A stretch of 64,000 nucleotides of DNA from Nocardiopsis alborubida (GCF_012396365.1 NZ_JAAXPG010000009.1:62001-126000); one strand, 5' to 3'; numbered from the stretch's first letter, positions 7,501-14,239 are shown. A program made the numbers and translations. The notes: generated by a model not told the origin, from the letters alone.

Positions 7501-9205
7501 CCGCTCCTCCGTGGTGGAGGGCACCGAGGAGGGCGGACCCGCCGCGGGGGAGCAGGACCTGCCCACCGCGCGCGCCGACCTGGACAGCGCCCTGCGGGCC
7601 CTGGACCACCTGCGGGTCCTCATCGCCTCCGCGCTGCGCGACCTGGACGTCCTGGCCTGGGAGCTCGCCGACCACGAGCACCACGTCGCCGCCTGGCGGG
7701 CCGTCCGGGCCGACCGGGCGCTGGCCGAGGACGCCCGCGCCGCGGCGATCGACGACATGATCACCGTCCGCCGCCAGATCGAGCTCGGCGACCGGGCGCG
7801 GGGGGTGGCCGACGAACAGCTCGACGCCGCCCGCGAACAGGTCGGGGCCAGGGCCGAGGAGGCCGCCCAACGGCTGCCCGAACTCGAACGCGACGCCCAG
7901 CGCGCCCGGGACGAGCGGGTCAGCGCCGAGGCGCGCCTGGCCGCGGCCACGCGCGAGCGCGCCGAACTGGTCAGCCGCGCGCTCGCGGCCGGGGACGGGC
8001 TGGTCTCCGCGGTCACCGGAACCGACGGGTCCGGGGCAGAGGTCCCCGACGCCGTGCTGCTGCGTGCCGCCGGACTGGGCGCGTGTGCCGAGGACGGCGC
8101 GCCCCTGGCCGCCTACCTGGCCGCCCGCGCCGAGACCGCGCCCCCCGGGCCCGACGCCCGCCTCGCCCTGCTGGAGGCCTTCGTCGTCCGGATGGAGGAG
8201 GGCCTGGCCGCCCCGGAGGGCGACGGCGCGACGGACGTGCCGCGGGTCGACGACAGCACGGTCCTGGCCAGTCGCGAGGACCTGGACCGGGTGCTCGCCT
8301 CGGCGGGCTGGACGCAGGTACGCACCGAGATGAGCGAACCGCGGGGCGTCAAGCGCCTCACGATCCACGACGAGGACGGCGCGCACGACGTCACCGCCTA
8401 CGCGGAGCGGATCGCCGCCGCGGTCGCCGGTGCCGAGGAGAGCGTCGCGGTCGCGGAGGAGGAGGCCTTCGAGCGGCACCTGCTCGGAGAGCTGGCCGGC
8501 CACCTGGCGCGCCAGGTCGAGGAGGCCAGGGCCCTCATCGCGACCATGAACGACGTCCTCAAGGACGTCACCACCTCGGCCGGGCTGGGCGTGCGCCTGG
8601 ACTGGCGGTTGGCACCCGACGCGGGCGCGGACATCGAGGCGGTCGTGCCGCTCCTGGCCACCCCGGCCCGGGAGCGGACCCGCGTGCAGACGACCCGGCT
8701 GCGCGACGCGCTCCGGCGCTGCATCGAGGCCATCCGCCGCCTGGACCCCACCGCCACGGGGGGCGCGCAGCTGCGTGCGGCCCTGGACTACCGGTCCTGG
8801 TTCACCTTCACCGTGTACGTCACCGACGGCGCGGGCGACGAGCGGCGCCTGGGGCACCGCACGGCGCTCAGCCAGGGAGAGCAGCGCGTGGTGGCCTACC
8901 TGGTGCTGTTCGCGGCCGCCGCCGCGCACTTCGACGCCCTGGCGGCCAGGGCGCCGTGGGCGCCGAGGCTGATCCTGCTCGACGACGCCTTCGCCAAGGT
9001 CGACGAGCCCACGCACGGGCGCCTGCTGGGCCTGCTGGTCGAACTGGACCTGGACTTCGTCCTGACCTCGGAGCGGGTGTGGGGCTGCTTCGCCAGCGTC
9101 CCCAGCCTGAACATCTACGAGTGCCTGCGGGACCCGAACGTGCCCGGGATCGCCACCCTGCACTTCACGTGGGACGGGAGCAGGAGACGCCTGGTGGGGG
9201 TGTGA
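4448..9205 (+). CDS. Large SbcC/SMC-like ATPase, TIGR02680 family (type II Wadjet JetC-like)
   Basis: A 1585-residue ATPase. Walker A is Gly-Arg-Asn-Gly-Ala-Gly-Lys-Ser at 62-69. The signature is Ser-Gln-Gly-Glu-Gln at 1475-1479. Walker B is Leu-Ile-Leu-Leu-Asp-Asp (Asp1512-Asp1513), followed by a Leu-Thr-Ser-Glu-Arg-Val-Trp-Gly-Cys-Phe segment that is a hallmark of TIGR02680. Between the heads lie long Ala/Arg/Glu-rich coiled-coil stretches (roughly 370-680 and 880-1230) around a globular hinge-like region. Two acidic or Ala-rich inserts (about 115-145 and 165-215) interrupt the N-terminal head. The second Walker B position is Asp where many SMC/ABC proteins have the catalytic Glu. In Wadjet, JetC is the loop-extruding motor that senses small circular DNA. 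GTG at 4448 (or 4451) follows AAGGTGAG; the conserved part starts near residue 31. No JetD gene follows. Confidence 0.88.
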   Translation: MVTQETSQAPEAAAATGPADSAGTGASDGVPRYRLERAGIRNVWQYDDHVLDFAEGRLLLRGRNGAGKSKALEMLLPFLLDGDVRRLDTTGTNRTSLRWLMAEDTRPGRVHGAEEGGPDLLGGPDAEDEPADGQHGADASGDPEGEEDSGPATRLGYLWVEFTTERGDRGLDAAARPGAGRGASALLAGTGANSASALLAASAAASAAAGSDAAEPEPEPRDPDAPPSHLTLGAAVMAVGDSDPRCVFFVTDRRVGHDLELVTDGRPKPVDRLRSEIGADNCFTSPVPYRARVMHDLFGIDDSVRYRNLVHLLYRLRRPTIGDRLEAGELVGVLSEALPPMDETILDEVARNIADLERARSDKDALTEAGAGVTAFLEDYRGYLVHTLRARAAEVREQIDAAADRTEETARLRDELDSLITAESQISEERDQARRTRDTARSDDATLAAAQGGADTATDGERRAYDAAVGAYIRAAEAAWVAAEHAERVERHTVERIGEDTATIERALDVLRQTHAEAARAASAAGIDPGVLGTVPDPVATVHAPRESTTRVDLRGLEQAVEREPVEGVDLDGLRERLGRLHDRLTGAADRAADRADLAARLTGLTAVEAAADRRLVALTSEAESADAVLERAHQREQDAIGLVRRESAAYAEGVREWSARLRDSSHAHALGGAIHELEGSVELPIDDALRVLDPAVPGRVARLAHAAVDPLLEELRARRDVAVGEEGQLSGELAELADRRTKNAEHAPERPGWATYPRPDGDGVPLYLAVDFADGLSTREQAGLEAALEASGLLAGWVRADGALHDPTTRDLMVSPVPVPALSRPVRGRTLLDVLVPAAGPITGRGVAPETLRALLSSIALDSEAERARDPEDSEAEPRHRKDSPGSVALSSAMSLSGGWRLGVASGAHYKSEPEYIGEAARKRARDRTTANTDRRMAIAEALLAEAGERRWAVEHSYAELLEVSRTLPDPAPLVRAWAALEAARDDVAAARRAHDVARDTAEDCRAELLDVRERLRRSSVVEGTEEGGPAAGEQDLPTARADLDSALRALDHLRVLIASALRDLDVLAWELADHEHHVAAWRAVRADRALAEDARAAAIDDMITVRRQIELGDRARGVADEQLDAAREQVGARAEEAAQRLPELERDAQRARDERVSAEARLAAATRERAELVSRALAAGDGLVSAVTGTDGSGAEVPDAVLLRAAGLGACAEDGAPLAAYLAARAETAPPGPDARLALLEAFVVRMEEGLAAPEGDGATDVPRVDDSTVLASREDLDRVLASAGWTQVRTEMSEPRGVKRLTIHDEDGAHDVTAYAERIAAAVAGAEESVAVAEEEAFERHLLGELAGHLARQVEEARALIATMNDVLKDVTTSAGLGVRLDWRLAPDAGADIEAVVPLLATPARERTRVQTTRLRDALRRCIEAIRRLDPTATGGAQLRAALDYRSWFTFTVYVTDGAGDERRLGHRTALSQGEQRVVAYLVLFAAAAAHFDALAARAPWAPRLILLDDAFAKVDEPTHGRLLGLLVELDLDFVLTSERVWGCFASVPSLNIYECLRDPNVPGIATLHFTWDGSRRRLVGV

Positions 9206-9220
9206 GGGGGGCCGCGTCGG

Positions 9221-9245
9221 GGGAGGAGGCCAGTCGGCTCCTCCC
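9221..9245 (+). terminator. Hairpin after the JetC-like gene
   Basis: GGGAGGAG / CTCCTCCC stem of 8 bp with a 9-base loop, 15 bases after the JetC-like stop. There is no T-run. It separates the Wadjet-like operon from the next ATPase gene, which has its own promoter-like element. Confidence 0.5.
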
Positions 9246-9289
9246 GCGACGGAGACCGGCGTTCGGCGAGTGCTTCCTCCCGTCCTGTC

Positions 9290-9299
9290 CTAGTCTGCT
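9290..9299 (+). promoter_or_regulatory. Candidate -10 element for the Rad50-like gene
   Basis: CTAGTCTGCT, identical to 1484-1493. The TAGTCT hexamer is at 9291-9296, so transcription would begin about 9301-9303, at or near the GTG of a possible 11-codon leader ORF. No convincing -35 is visible. Confidence 0.45.
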
Positions 9300-9300
9300 T

Positions 9301-9336
9301 GTGCGGAGACGACACGTGAGCGGGGTGACGAAGTGA
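9301..9336 (+). CDS. Possible 11-codon leader ORF coupled to the Rad50-like gene
   Basis: GTG at 9301 opens an 11-codon frame (Met-Arg-Arg-Arg-His-Val-Ser-Gly-Val-Thr-Lys) whose TGA overlaps the GTG of the following gene as GTGA (9333-9336). It begins at the predicted transcription start, so it could be translated leaderless and feed ribosomes into the ATPase gene by termination-reinitiation. The evidence is positional only; the frame may be fortuitous. Confidence 0.3.
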   Translation: MRRRHVSGVTK

Positions 9337-11363
9337 CTCGGGTACCCGAGACGTTCGAGGGTGGGACGGCGCTCCTGGACGCTCTGGCGCGCTCCGGGCT
9401 GCCCCGGGAGGTCAGCTCCTGGGTCAGCGCGGCCCTGTGGGGCGAGGACGCCCTGGAGGCCCGCCTGAGGGGTGAGCGCGTCCCCGAGCCGGAACCCGCG
9501 GCCGAGCCGCCCGCGGGAAGGGTCCGGCGGACCTACCTCACGGGGATCAGGGTCCAGGGCTTCCGGGGCATCGGACGCCCCGCCGAGCTCACCTTCGACG
9601 CCGGTCCCGGGCTCACCGTGATCGTCGGGCGCAACGGTTCGGGCAAGTCCAGCTTCGCCGAGGCGGCCGAGGCCGCCCTCACCGGCCGCAACCCCCGGTG
9701 GGACGCCATGCCCACGGGCTGGCGCGACGGCTGGCGCAACCTCCACTACGACGAGCGCACCGAGGCGACCGTGGACGTCCGCGTCGCCGGGGACGAGGGC
9801 TCCACCCGCATCAGCCGCAGGTGGACGGGCGAGAGCGTCCGCTCCGCACGCGGCGAGGTCGTCCACCCGGACGGCGAGGTCTCCCCCCTGAGGACCATGG
9901 ACTGGGGCGACAACCTCGTGCGCTACCGCCCGTTCCTGTCCTACGACGAGCTCGGCCGCACGGTCACCGGGCGCTCGGCCGAGCTGTACGACACGCTCAC
10001 GGGCCTGCTCGGGCTCAGCGGCCTGGCGGAGGCCGAGCGCCGCCTGGCCAAGGTGTGCGACGGGCTCGCCAAGCGCCGCGACCGGCCCTCGCGGGAGCTG
10101 CGGTACCTGCTCGACGCGCTCCGGGCCTCCGACGACCCCAGGGCCGTCCAGGCCGTCCAGCTCCTCACCGCCTCCTACTTCGACATGGACGCCCTGCGCA
10201 GGCTCGCGTCCGACACCGGGCCCAGCGATCCCGAGCTGCACACGGTCCTGCGCCGCCTGCGGCGGCTGGCCGTGCCCGAGCGGGCGCTGATGTCCGACGT
10301 GGTCAACGAGCTCCGGGGCGCGTCCATGGAGCTGGCCATGGCGGCGGGCAGCAAGGGCGACCGCGCGCACGGGGTGGTCAGGCTCCTGGAACAGGCCCTC
10401 GAACACCACCAGCGCCACCCCTCGGAGACCGAGTGCCCCACGTGCACCGCGCCGCTGGGCGCCGACTGGGTGCGCCGGGCCAACGCCCAGCTGCGCGCCC
10501 TCAAACCGCAGGCGGCCGTCGTCTCGGCCGCCTACGAGCGCGCCGACGCGGCCAGGGACCAGGCCCGCTTCCTGATGTCGCCGGCACCGGGCTGGCTGCC
10601 GCCTGAGAGCGAGCTGGGCCAGGTGTGGTCGCTGTGGGAGTCCGGCGCGGACATCGACGACCTGGCCGAGCTGGCCGAGCACGTCGAGGCGGTCGGCCGC
10701 AGGCTGCGCGCGGCCGCGGTGAGCGCCCGCCGGGACGCGAGCGAGCGGCTGGAGGACCCGACCGGCGGCTGGTCGGAGCTGGCCGAGCAGCTCTCGGGGT
10801 GGCTGGACGACGCCCAGGACGCCCTCACGGCGCGCGACGCCCTCAACGGGGCCGAGGCCGCGCTGACCTGGCTGACGGAGCAGGCGAGGATCCTGCGGGA
10901 GGAGCGGCTGGGCCCGGTCGCCGCACAGGCCGAGCAGGTCTGGTACCGGCTGCGCCAGGAGCGCCACATCGACCTCCAGGGCATGCGGCTGATCGGCCGG
11001 GGCGCCAGGCGCCGGGTCGAGGTGGACGTGTCGGTCGACGGAGTCGGGGACCAGACCAGCGCGCCCGGGCTCCTGAGCCAGGGCGAGTTCCAGGCGCTGG
11101 CGCTGTCCATCTGCCTGCCGCGCACCCTGGTGGAGGGCAACCCCTTCGGCTTCCTGGTCCTGGACGACCCGGTCCAGGCGATGGACACCGAGACCGTGGA
11201 GGGGCTGTCCGCGGTACTGGCGGAGGTGGGCAGGCACCGGCAGTTGATCGTGTTCACCCACGACACCCGCCTGTCCGACGCCCTGCGCAGGCTGGGCCTG
11301 CCCGCGAACATCCGCACGATCAACCGGGACGCCATGTCCAACGTGTGGGTCGAGGCGGTCTGA
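9333..11363 (+). CDS. Rad50/SMC-like ATPase with zinc-hook motif, putative defence or DNA-repair protein
   Basis: A 676-residue AAA/ABC-type ATPase. Walker A is Gly-Arg-Asn-Gly-Ser-Gly-Lys-Ser at 99-106, the signature Ser-Gln-Gly-Glu at 582-585, and Walker B Phe-Leu-Val-Leu-Asp-Asp-Pro with Asp611-Asp612, followed by a His-Asp switch segment (Phe-Thr-His-Asp-Thr-Arg). A Cys-Pro-Thr-Cys at 368-371 in the middle of the helical region looks like a Rad50-type zinc hook that would dimerise two coiled coils. Residues 1-60 are a separate small N-terminal region ending in a Pro/Glu linker. Such proteins act with nucleases on DNA ends or in defence systems such as Lamassu; no partner nuclease is visible here. 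The start is GTG within a GTGA overlap with the leader ORF, and the conserved ATPase begins near residue 66. It neighbours the Wadjet-like operon but is a separate transcription unit. Confidence 0.8.
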   Translation: MTRVPETFEGGTALLDALARSGLPREVSSWVSAALWGEDALEARLRGERVPEPEPAAEPPAGRVRRTYLTGIRVQGFRGIGRPAELTFDAGPGLTVIVGRNGSGKSSFAEAAEAALTGRNPRWDAMPTGWRDGWRNLHYDERTEATVDVRVAGDEGSTRISRRWTGESVRSARGEVVHPDGEVSPLRTMDWGDNLVRYRPFLSYDELGRTVTGRSAELYDTLTGLLGLSGLAEAERRLAKVCDGLAKRRDRPSRELRYLLDALRASDDPRAVQAVQLLTASYFDMDALRRLASDTGPSDPELHTVLRRLRRLAVPERALMSDVVNELRGASMELAMAAGSKGDRAHGVVRLLEQALEHHQRHPSETECPTCTAPLGADWVRRANAQLRALKPQAAVVSAAYERADAARDQARFLMSPAPGWLPPESELGQVWSLWESGADIDDLAELAEHVEAVGRRLRAAAVSARRDASERLEDPTGGWSELAEQLSGWLDDAQDALTARDALNGAEAALTWLTEQARILREERLGPVAAQAEQVWYRLRQERHIDLQGMRLIGRGARRRVEVDVSVDGVGDQTSAPGLLSQGEFQALALSICLPRTLVEGNPFGFLVLDDPVQAMDTETVEGLSAVLAEVGRHRQLIVFTHDTRLSDALRRLGLPANIRTINRDAMSNVWVEAV

Positions 11364-11384
11364 GTCACAGCCGTGGTGCCGGAC

Positions 11385-11402
11385 CCCCTGTGAACAGGGG
11401 TT
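11385..11402 (+). terminator. Hairpin after the Rad50-like gene
   Basis: CCCCTG / CAGGGG stem with a TGAA loop followed by TTT, 20 bases after the stop codon. Confidence 0.5.
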
Positions 11403-11435
11403 TCGGTGTCCGGGCTCGGGCCGGGGGCATTCGAT

Positions 11436-11466
11436 TTGGCAGACCACCCCCGGATCCCTGTATAGT
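11436..11466 (+). promoter_or_regulatory. Promoter of the tRNA-Thr gene
   Basis: TTGGCA (11436-11441), 19-base spacer, TATAGT (11461-11466). The -10 is close to consensus; the spacer is slightly long. The predicted start is about 11473, some 50 bases before tRNA-Thr. Confidence 0.6.
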
Positions 11467-11525
11467 CATGACCAGCGCAAGGGGGCAACGCCCCCGGGGC
11501 GGACGAGAGAAAGCCCCACCAGCGC

Positions 11526-11601
11526 GCCCCTTTAGCTCAGTCGGCAGAGCGTCTCCATGGTAAGGAGAAGGTCTACGGTTCGATTCCGTAAAGGGGCTCC
11601 A
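11526..11601 (+). tRNA. tRNA-Thr (GGT)
   Basis: A 76-base cloverleaf. The acceptor stem is GCCCCTT / AAGGGGC, the D arm carries TAGCTCAGTCGGCAGAGC, and the anticodon loop ATGGTAA with stem TCTCC/GGAGA gives anticodon GGT (Thr, ACC codons). The T arm is GGTTCGATTCC and CCA is encoded at 11599-11601. Confidence 0.95.
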
Positions 11602-11701
11602 CCACTTGACGGGGTACGGTCCACTCAGGTGGGTGGCCGGAGGGAGCATCCGCCGGCCTGCACCGGGTCACAGCCCTGCTAGGGTTGTGCCCGTTGATCG
11701 G

Positions 11702-11777
11702 GGCGGGGTAGCTCAGTCGGTAGAGCAAGCGGCTCATAATCGCTGTGTCGTCGGTTCAAGTCCGGCCCCCGCTACCA
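11702..11777 (+). tRNA. tRNA-Met (CAT), elongator type
   Basis: A 76-base cloverleaf with acceptor GGCGGGG / CCCCGCT (G-U at the first pair), D arm TAGCTCAGTCGGTAGAGC, anticodon loop CTCATAA (anticodon CAT) and encoded CCA at 11775-11777. The first pair is G-U rather than the initiator's C-A mismatch and the anticodon stem lacks three G-C pairs, so this is elongator Met. A TAGGGT -10-like element lies at 11680-11685. Confidence 0.93.
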
Positions 11778-11784
11778 ACCCGCT

Positions 11785-11811
11785 GACCCCTGAGCCCACA
11801 TCTCAGGGGTC
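11785..11811 (+). terminator. Hairpin between tRNA-Met and rpmG
   Basis: GACCCCTGAG / CTCAGGGGTC, a perfect 10-bp stem with a 7-base loop, extendable by flanking CCCGC / GCGGG. It lies 8 bases after the tRNA and 46 before rpmG; it could terminate the tRNA transcript or form part of the rpmG leader. Confidence 0.6.
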
Positions 11812-11856
11812 GTCGCGGGCGTTTACCACTGTTTCCAGCGAGAAAGGCACTCCGAA

Positions 11857-12021
11857 GTGGCTGCCACCGACGTGAGGCCGAAGATCACCCTGGCCTGCCA
11901 GGAGTGCAATCACCGGAACTACATCACCCGCAAGAACCGTCGGAACACCCCCGACCGTCTCGCGATCAAGAAGTTCTGCCCGAACTGCCGCAAGCACAAC
12001 GAGCACCGCGAGACCCGTTAG
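11857..12021 (+). CDS. rpmG: 50S ribosomal protein L33
   Basis: A 54-residue protein on the large subunit. The ending is typical of L33 (Phe-Cys-Pro-Asn-Cys-Arg-Lys-His ... Glu-Thr-Arg). Both zinc pairs are present (Cys-Gln-Glu-Cys and Cys-Pro-Asn-Cys), so this is the C+ zinc form; actinomycetes often carry a zinc-free paralogue elsewhere, induced on zinc starvation. The GTG start follows GAGAAAGG. Placement after tRNA-Thr and tRNA-Met and before the dehydratase pair and murB matches streptomycete order. Confidence 0.95.
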   Translation: MAATDVRPKITLACQECNHRNYITRKNRRNTPDRLAIKKFCPNCRKHNEHRETR

Positions 12022-12095
12022 GTCCCGCGCGAGCGCCCCTGTCGAGCGCGATCGTCTCCGCCGCGACGTCGCAGAGGCAGTTCTCGAAGGCTTCC

Positions 12096-12124
12096 AGCCC
12101 GGTGAGCGATCCGCTCACCGGGCT
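12096..12124 (+). terminator. Terminator of rpmG
   Basis: AGCCCGGTGAGCG / CGCTCACCGGGCT, a perfect 13-bp stem with loop ATC followed by GTTCG. No clear promoter is visible in the 37 bases before the next gene, so some read-through is likely. Confidence 0.75.
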
Positions 12125-12161
12125 GTTCGCGTGTCCGGGCCCCTTCACGACAGGAGAGAGC

Positions 12162-12611
12162 GTGGCGATCAACCCTGACTACCTCGGCCGGGAGTACCCC
12201 GCGCCGGAGGCCTACGAGGTCACCCGGGGCAAGATCCGGGAGTTCGCCGAGGCGGTCAACGACCCCAACCCGGTCTACACCGACCAGGCCTCGGCCCGGG
12301 CGGCCGGACACCCCGACGTGGTCGCCCCGCCCACCTTCCCGGTCATCCTGGGGATGGCGGGCTCGGGCCAGGCCATCGCCGACCCCGACCTCGGACTGGA
12401 CTTCTCCCGGGTCGTGCACGGCGACCAGAGCTTCCGCTACAGCCGTCCGCTGTACGCCGGGGACGTCCTCAGCAGTGTCACCCGTATCACGGCCATCCGG
12501 GCCCTGGGCGGCAACGAGCTGATCACCCTGGAGACCGTGGCCCACGACGCCGACGGCGAGCACGTGGTCACCGCCACGATGATGCTGGTCGCGCGAGGAG
12601 GAGAGGAATGA
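12162..12611 (+). CDS. MaoC-type (3R)-hydroxyacyl-ACP dehydratase, HadA-like subunit
   Basis: A 149-residue hot-dog fold protein of the MaoC N-terminal/FAS1-like dehydratase family. It has Tyr-Glu-Val-Thr-Arg-Gly-Lys-Ile-Arg-Glu-Phe-Ala near the start, Asn-Asp-Pro-Asn-Pro-Val-Tyr, Ala-Pro-Pro-Thr-Phe and a conserved His-Gly-Asp-Gln region. In mycobacteria HadA pairs with HadB to dehydrate 3-hydroxyacyl-ACP in FAS-II; here HadA would supply substrate binding and lacks the catalytic Asp/His found in the partner. The start is GTG after AGGAGAGAG. The stop overlaps the next ATG (ATGA), so the subunits are translationally coupled. The acyl substrate in this organism is unknown. Confidence 0.85.
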   Translation: MAINPDYLGREYPAPEAYEVTRGKIREFAEAVNDPNPVYTDQASARAAGHPDVVAPPTFPVILGMAGSGQAIADPDLGLDFSRVVHGDQSFRYSRPLYAGDVLSSVTRITAIRALGGNELITLETVAHDADGEHVVTATMMLVARGGEE

Positions 12612-13036
12612 GCAGGCTGCGCCACGCCGACGTCGAGGTCGGCACCGAGCTGCCCGAGCGCACCTTCCCGGTCCGCCGCCTGGACCTGGTCCGCTACGCG
12701 GGGGCCTCGGGCGACTTCAACCCGATCCACTGGAACGAGCGCTTCGCCAAGTCGGTCGGGCTGCCCGACGTCATCGCGCACGGCATGTTCACCATGGCCG
12801 AGGCCGCGCGGGTGCTCACCGACTGGGCGGGCGACCCCGGCTGCGTCGTCGACTACTCGGTGCGCTTCTCCGCGCCCGTGGTGGTCCCCGACGACGACGA
12901 GGGAGCCGAGATCTCCGTCGGCGGCAAGGTCAAGAGCAAGAACGACGACGGCACCGTCACGGTGCTGCTGACCGCGCGGTCGGGCGGCGCCAAGGTTCTG
13001 GTGCAGTCCAAGGCCACCGTGCGCCTGGCGAGGTAG
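12608..13036 (+). CDS. MaoC-type (3R)-hydroxyacyl-ACP dehydratase, HadB-like catalytic subunit
   Basis: A 142-residue MaoC/hot-dog protein. The R-hydratase catalytic motif Asp-Phe-Asn-Pro-Ile-His is present (near residues 37-42), followed by His-Gly-Met-Phe-Thr. It should form the active heterodimer with the preceding gene, dehydrating (3R)-hydroxyacyl thioesters in fatty-acid metabolism. The 4-base ATGA overlap with the HadA-like gene supports obligate pairing. murB starts 2 bases after its stop, so the three genes are probably one operon. This pair next to murB is a conserved actinobacterial arrangement. Confidence 0.85.
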   Translation: MSRLRHADVEVGTELPERTFPVRRLDLVRYAGASGDFNPIHWNERFAKSVGLPDVIAHGMFTMAEAARVLTDWAGDPGCVVDYSVRFSAPVVVPDDDEGAEISVGGKVKSKNDDGTVTVLLTARSGGAKVLVQSKATVRLAR

Positions 13037-13038
13037 AC

Positions 13039-14103
13039 GTGACCGCACTCTCCGAGTACACCACCCTGCGCCTGGGCGGCCCGGCGCGGACCTTCCGGGT
13101 CGCGGGCACCACCGACGAGCTGGTCGCCGCCGTCGCCGGGGCCGACGCCGCCGGCGAGCCCGTCCTCGTCCTGGGCGGCGGCAGCAACCTCGTGGTCTCC
13201 GACGCCGGGTTCCCCGGAACCGTGGTCCTCGTGGACTCCAAGGGGGTCTCCTTCGAGGAGGCGGGCACCGACGACGCGGGCGAACCGGTCGTGCTGCTGC
13301 GCGCCGAGGCGGGCGTGGAGTGGGACCCGCTGGTGGAGCGCGTCGTCGCCGAGGGTCTCAGCGGACTGGAGTTCCTGTCGGGCATCCCCGGCCGGGTCGG
13401 CTCCACCCCCATCCAGAACGTGGGCGCCTACGGCCAGGACGTCAGCCAGACCATCCGCGAGGTGCTCGTCCACGACCGGCGCACCGGCGAGCGGCGCCGG
13501 ATGACCAACGCCGAGTGCGGCTTCAGCTACCGCGACAGCGTCTTCAAGGGCGACGACCGCCACGTGGTGTGCGAGGTGGTCTTCGCGCTGCGCCGGTCCA
13601 AGCTCAGCCGTCCCGTCGCCTACGCCGAGGTCGCCCGCACCCTGGGGGCCGAGGCGGGTGCCCGGGTGCCGCTGGAACAGGCGCGCGAGACCGTCCTGGG
13701 GCTGCGCAGGGGCAAGGGCATGGTCCTGGACCCCGCCGACCCCGACACCCGCAGCGCCGGGTCGTTCTTCACCAACCCCGTCGTCACCGCCGAGGAGTTC
13801 GCGGCCGTGCGCGAGCGGGCCGCAGCCCGTCTGGGCGCCGACGTGCAGGTGCCCGGCCACCCCGACGCGCGGGGGGACGTCAAGCTCTCCGCGGCCTGGC
13901 TGATCGACCGCGCCGGGTTCACCAAGGGGTACGGCGACGGCCCCGCGCGCATCTCCGGCAAGCACAGCCTCGCCCTGACCAACCCCGGCGGCGCCACCAC
14001 GGAGGACCTGCTGGAGCTGGCCCGCGAGGTGCGGGCGGGCGTGGAGGAGGCCTTCGGGGTCCGCCTGGTCAACGAGCCGGTGATGGTCGGCGTCTCGCTC
14101 TGA
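13039..14103 (+). CDS. murB: UDP-N-acetylenolpyruvoylglucosamine reductase
   Basis: A 354-residue cytoplasmic FAD enzyme that reduces UDP-GlcNAc-enolpyruvate to UDP-MurNAc with NADPH, the second step of peptidoglycan precursor synthesis. Visible features are the FAD-binding Val-Leu-Gly-Gly-Gly-Ser-Asn-Leu-Val, the Ile-Pro-Gly-x-Val-Gly segment with Gln-Asn-Val-Gly-Ala-Tyr-Gly, Tyr-Arg-Asp-Ser, the Ser-Ala-Gly-Ser-Phe-Phe-Thr-Asn-Pro loop holding the catalytic Ser, and Asn-Glu-Pro-Val at the C-terminus with the catalytic Glu. The Tyr-Arg-Asp-Ser and Ala-Gly-Ser-Phe-Phe segments mark the longer, type I-like form. The start is GTG, 2 bases after the dehydratase gene. Confidence 0.95.
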   Translation: MTALSEYTTLRLGGPARTFRVAGTTDELVAAVAGADAAGEPVLVLGGGSNLVVSDAGFPGTVVLVDSKGVSFEEAGTDDAGEPVVLLRAEAGVEWDPLVERVVAEGLSGLEFLSGIPGRVGSTPIQNVGAYGQDVSQTIREVLVHDRRTGERRRMTNAECGFSYRDSVFKGDDRHVVCEVVFALRRSKLSRPVAYAEVARTLGAEAGARVPLEQARETVLGLRRGKGMVLDPADPDTRSAGSFFTNPVVTAEEFAAVRERAAARLGADVQVPGHPDARGDVKLSAAWLIDRAGFTKGYGDGPARISGKHSLALTNPGGATTEDLLELAREVRAGVEEAFGVRLVNEPVMVGVSL

Positions 14104-14104
14104 C

Positions 14105-14158
14105 CCGGGGCGCTCCGCCCCGGCCCCAGCCGCGCCCAATCTCTGAGTTGGGCGCGGC
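14105..14158 (+). terminator. Double hairpin terminator after murB
   Basis: Two consecutive stems: CCGGGGCG / CGCCCCGG (14105-14123, 3-base loop) and an 11-bp perfect stem GCCGCGCCCAA / TTGGGCGCGGC (14129-14158, 8-base loop), followed shortly by TTGTTTTT. Confidence 0.8.
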
Positions 14159-14208
14159 GAACTTGTTTTTCAGGGCTGACTGATAAAACAATTCAGTAAA
14201 GCCATGAA

Positions 14209-14238
14209 TTGCATTCCGCTTCCGTTCTGCCATAAAGT
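14209..14238 (+). promoter_or_regulatory. Promoter of the Mn2+ riboswitch and exporter gene
   Basis: TTGCAT (14209-14214), 18-base spacer, TAAAGT (14233-14238). The predicted start about 14245 coincides with the 5' edge of the riboswitch. The surrounding 50 bases are unusually A/T-rich for this genome. Confidence 0.65.
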
Positions 14239-14239
14239 C

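Noticed and set aside
4997-9163. Minus-strand open frame of 1388 codons opposite the JetC-like gene
   Set aside because: It mirrors the GC-rich third positions of the sense gene, has no family resemblance or ribosome-binding site, and consists of Gly/Ala/Val/Leu/Arg-rich text typical of antisense frames in high-GC DNA.
1499-11363. Classification of the first locus as a complete Wadjet system
   Set aside because: No DUF2399/DUF3323 or other Toprim nuclease gene is found on either strand, and the JetA-like protein lacks its N-terminal region.
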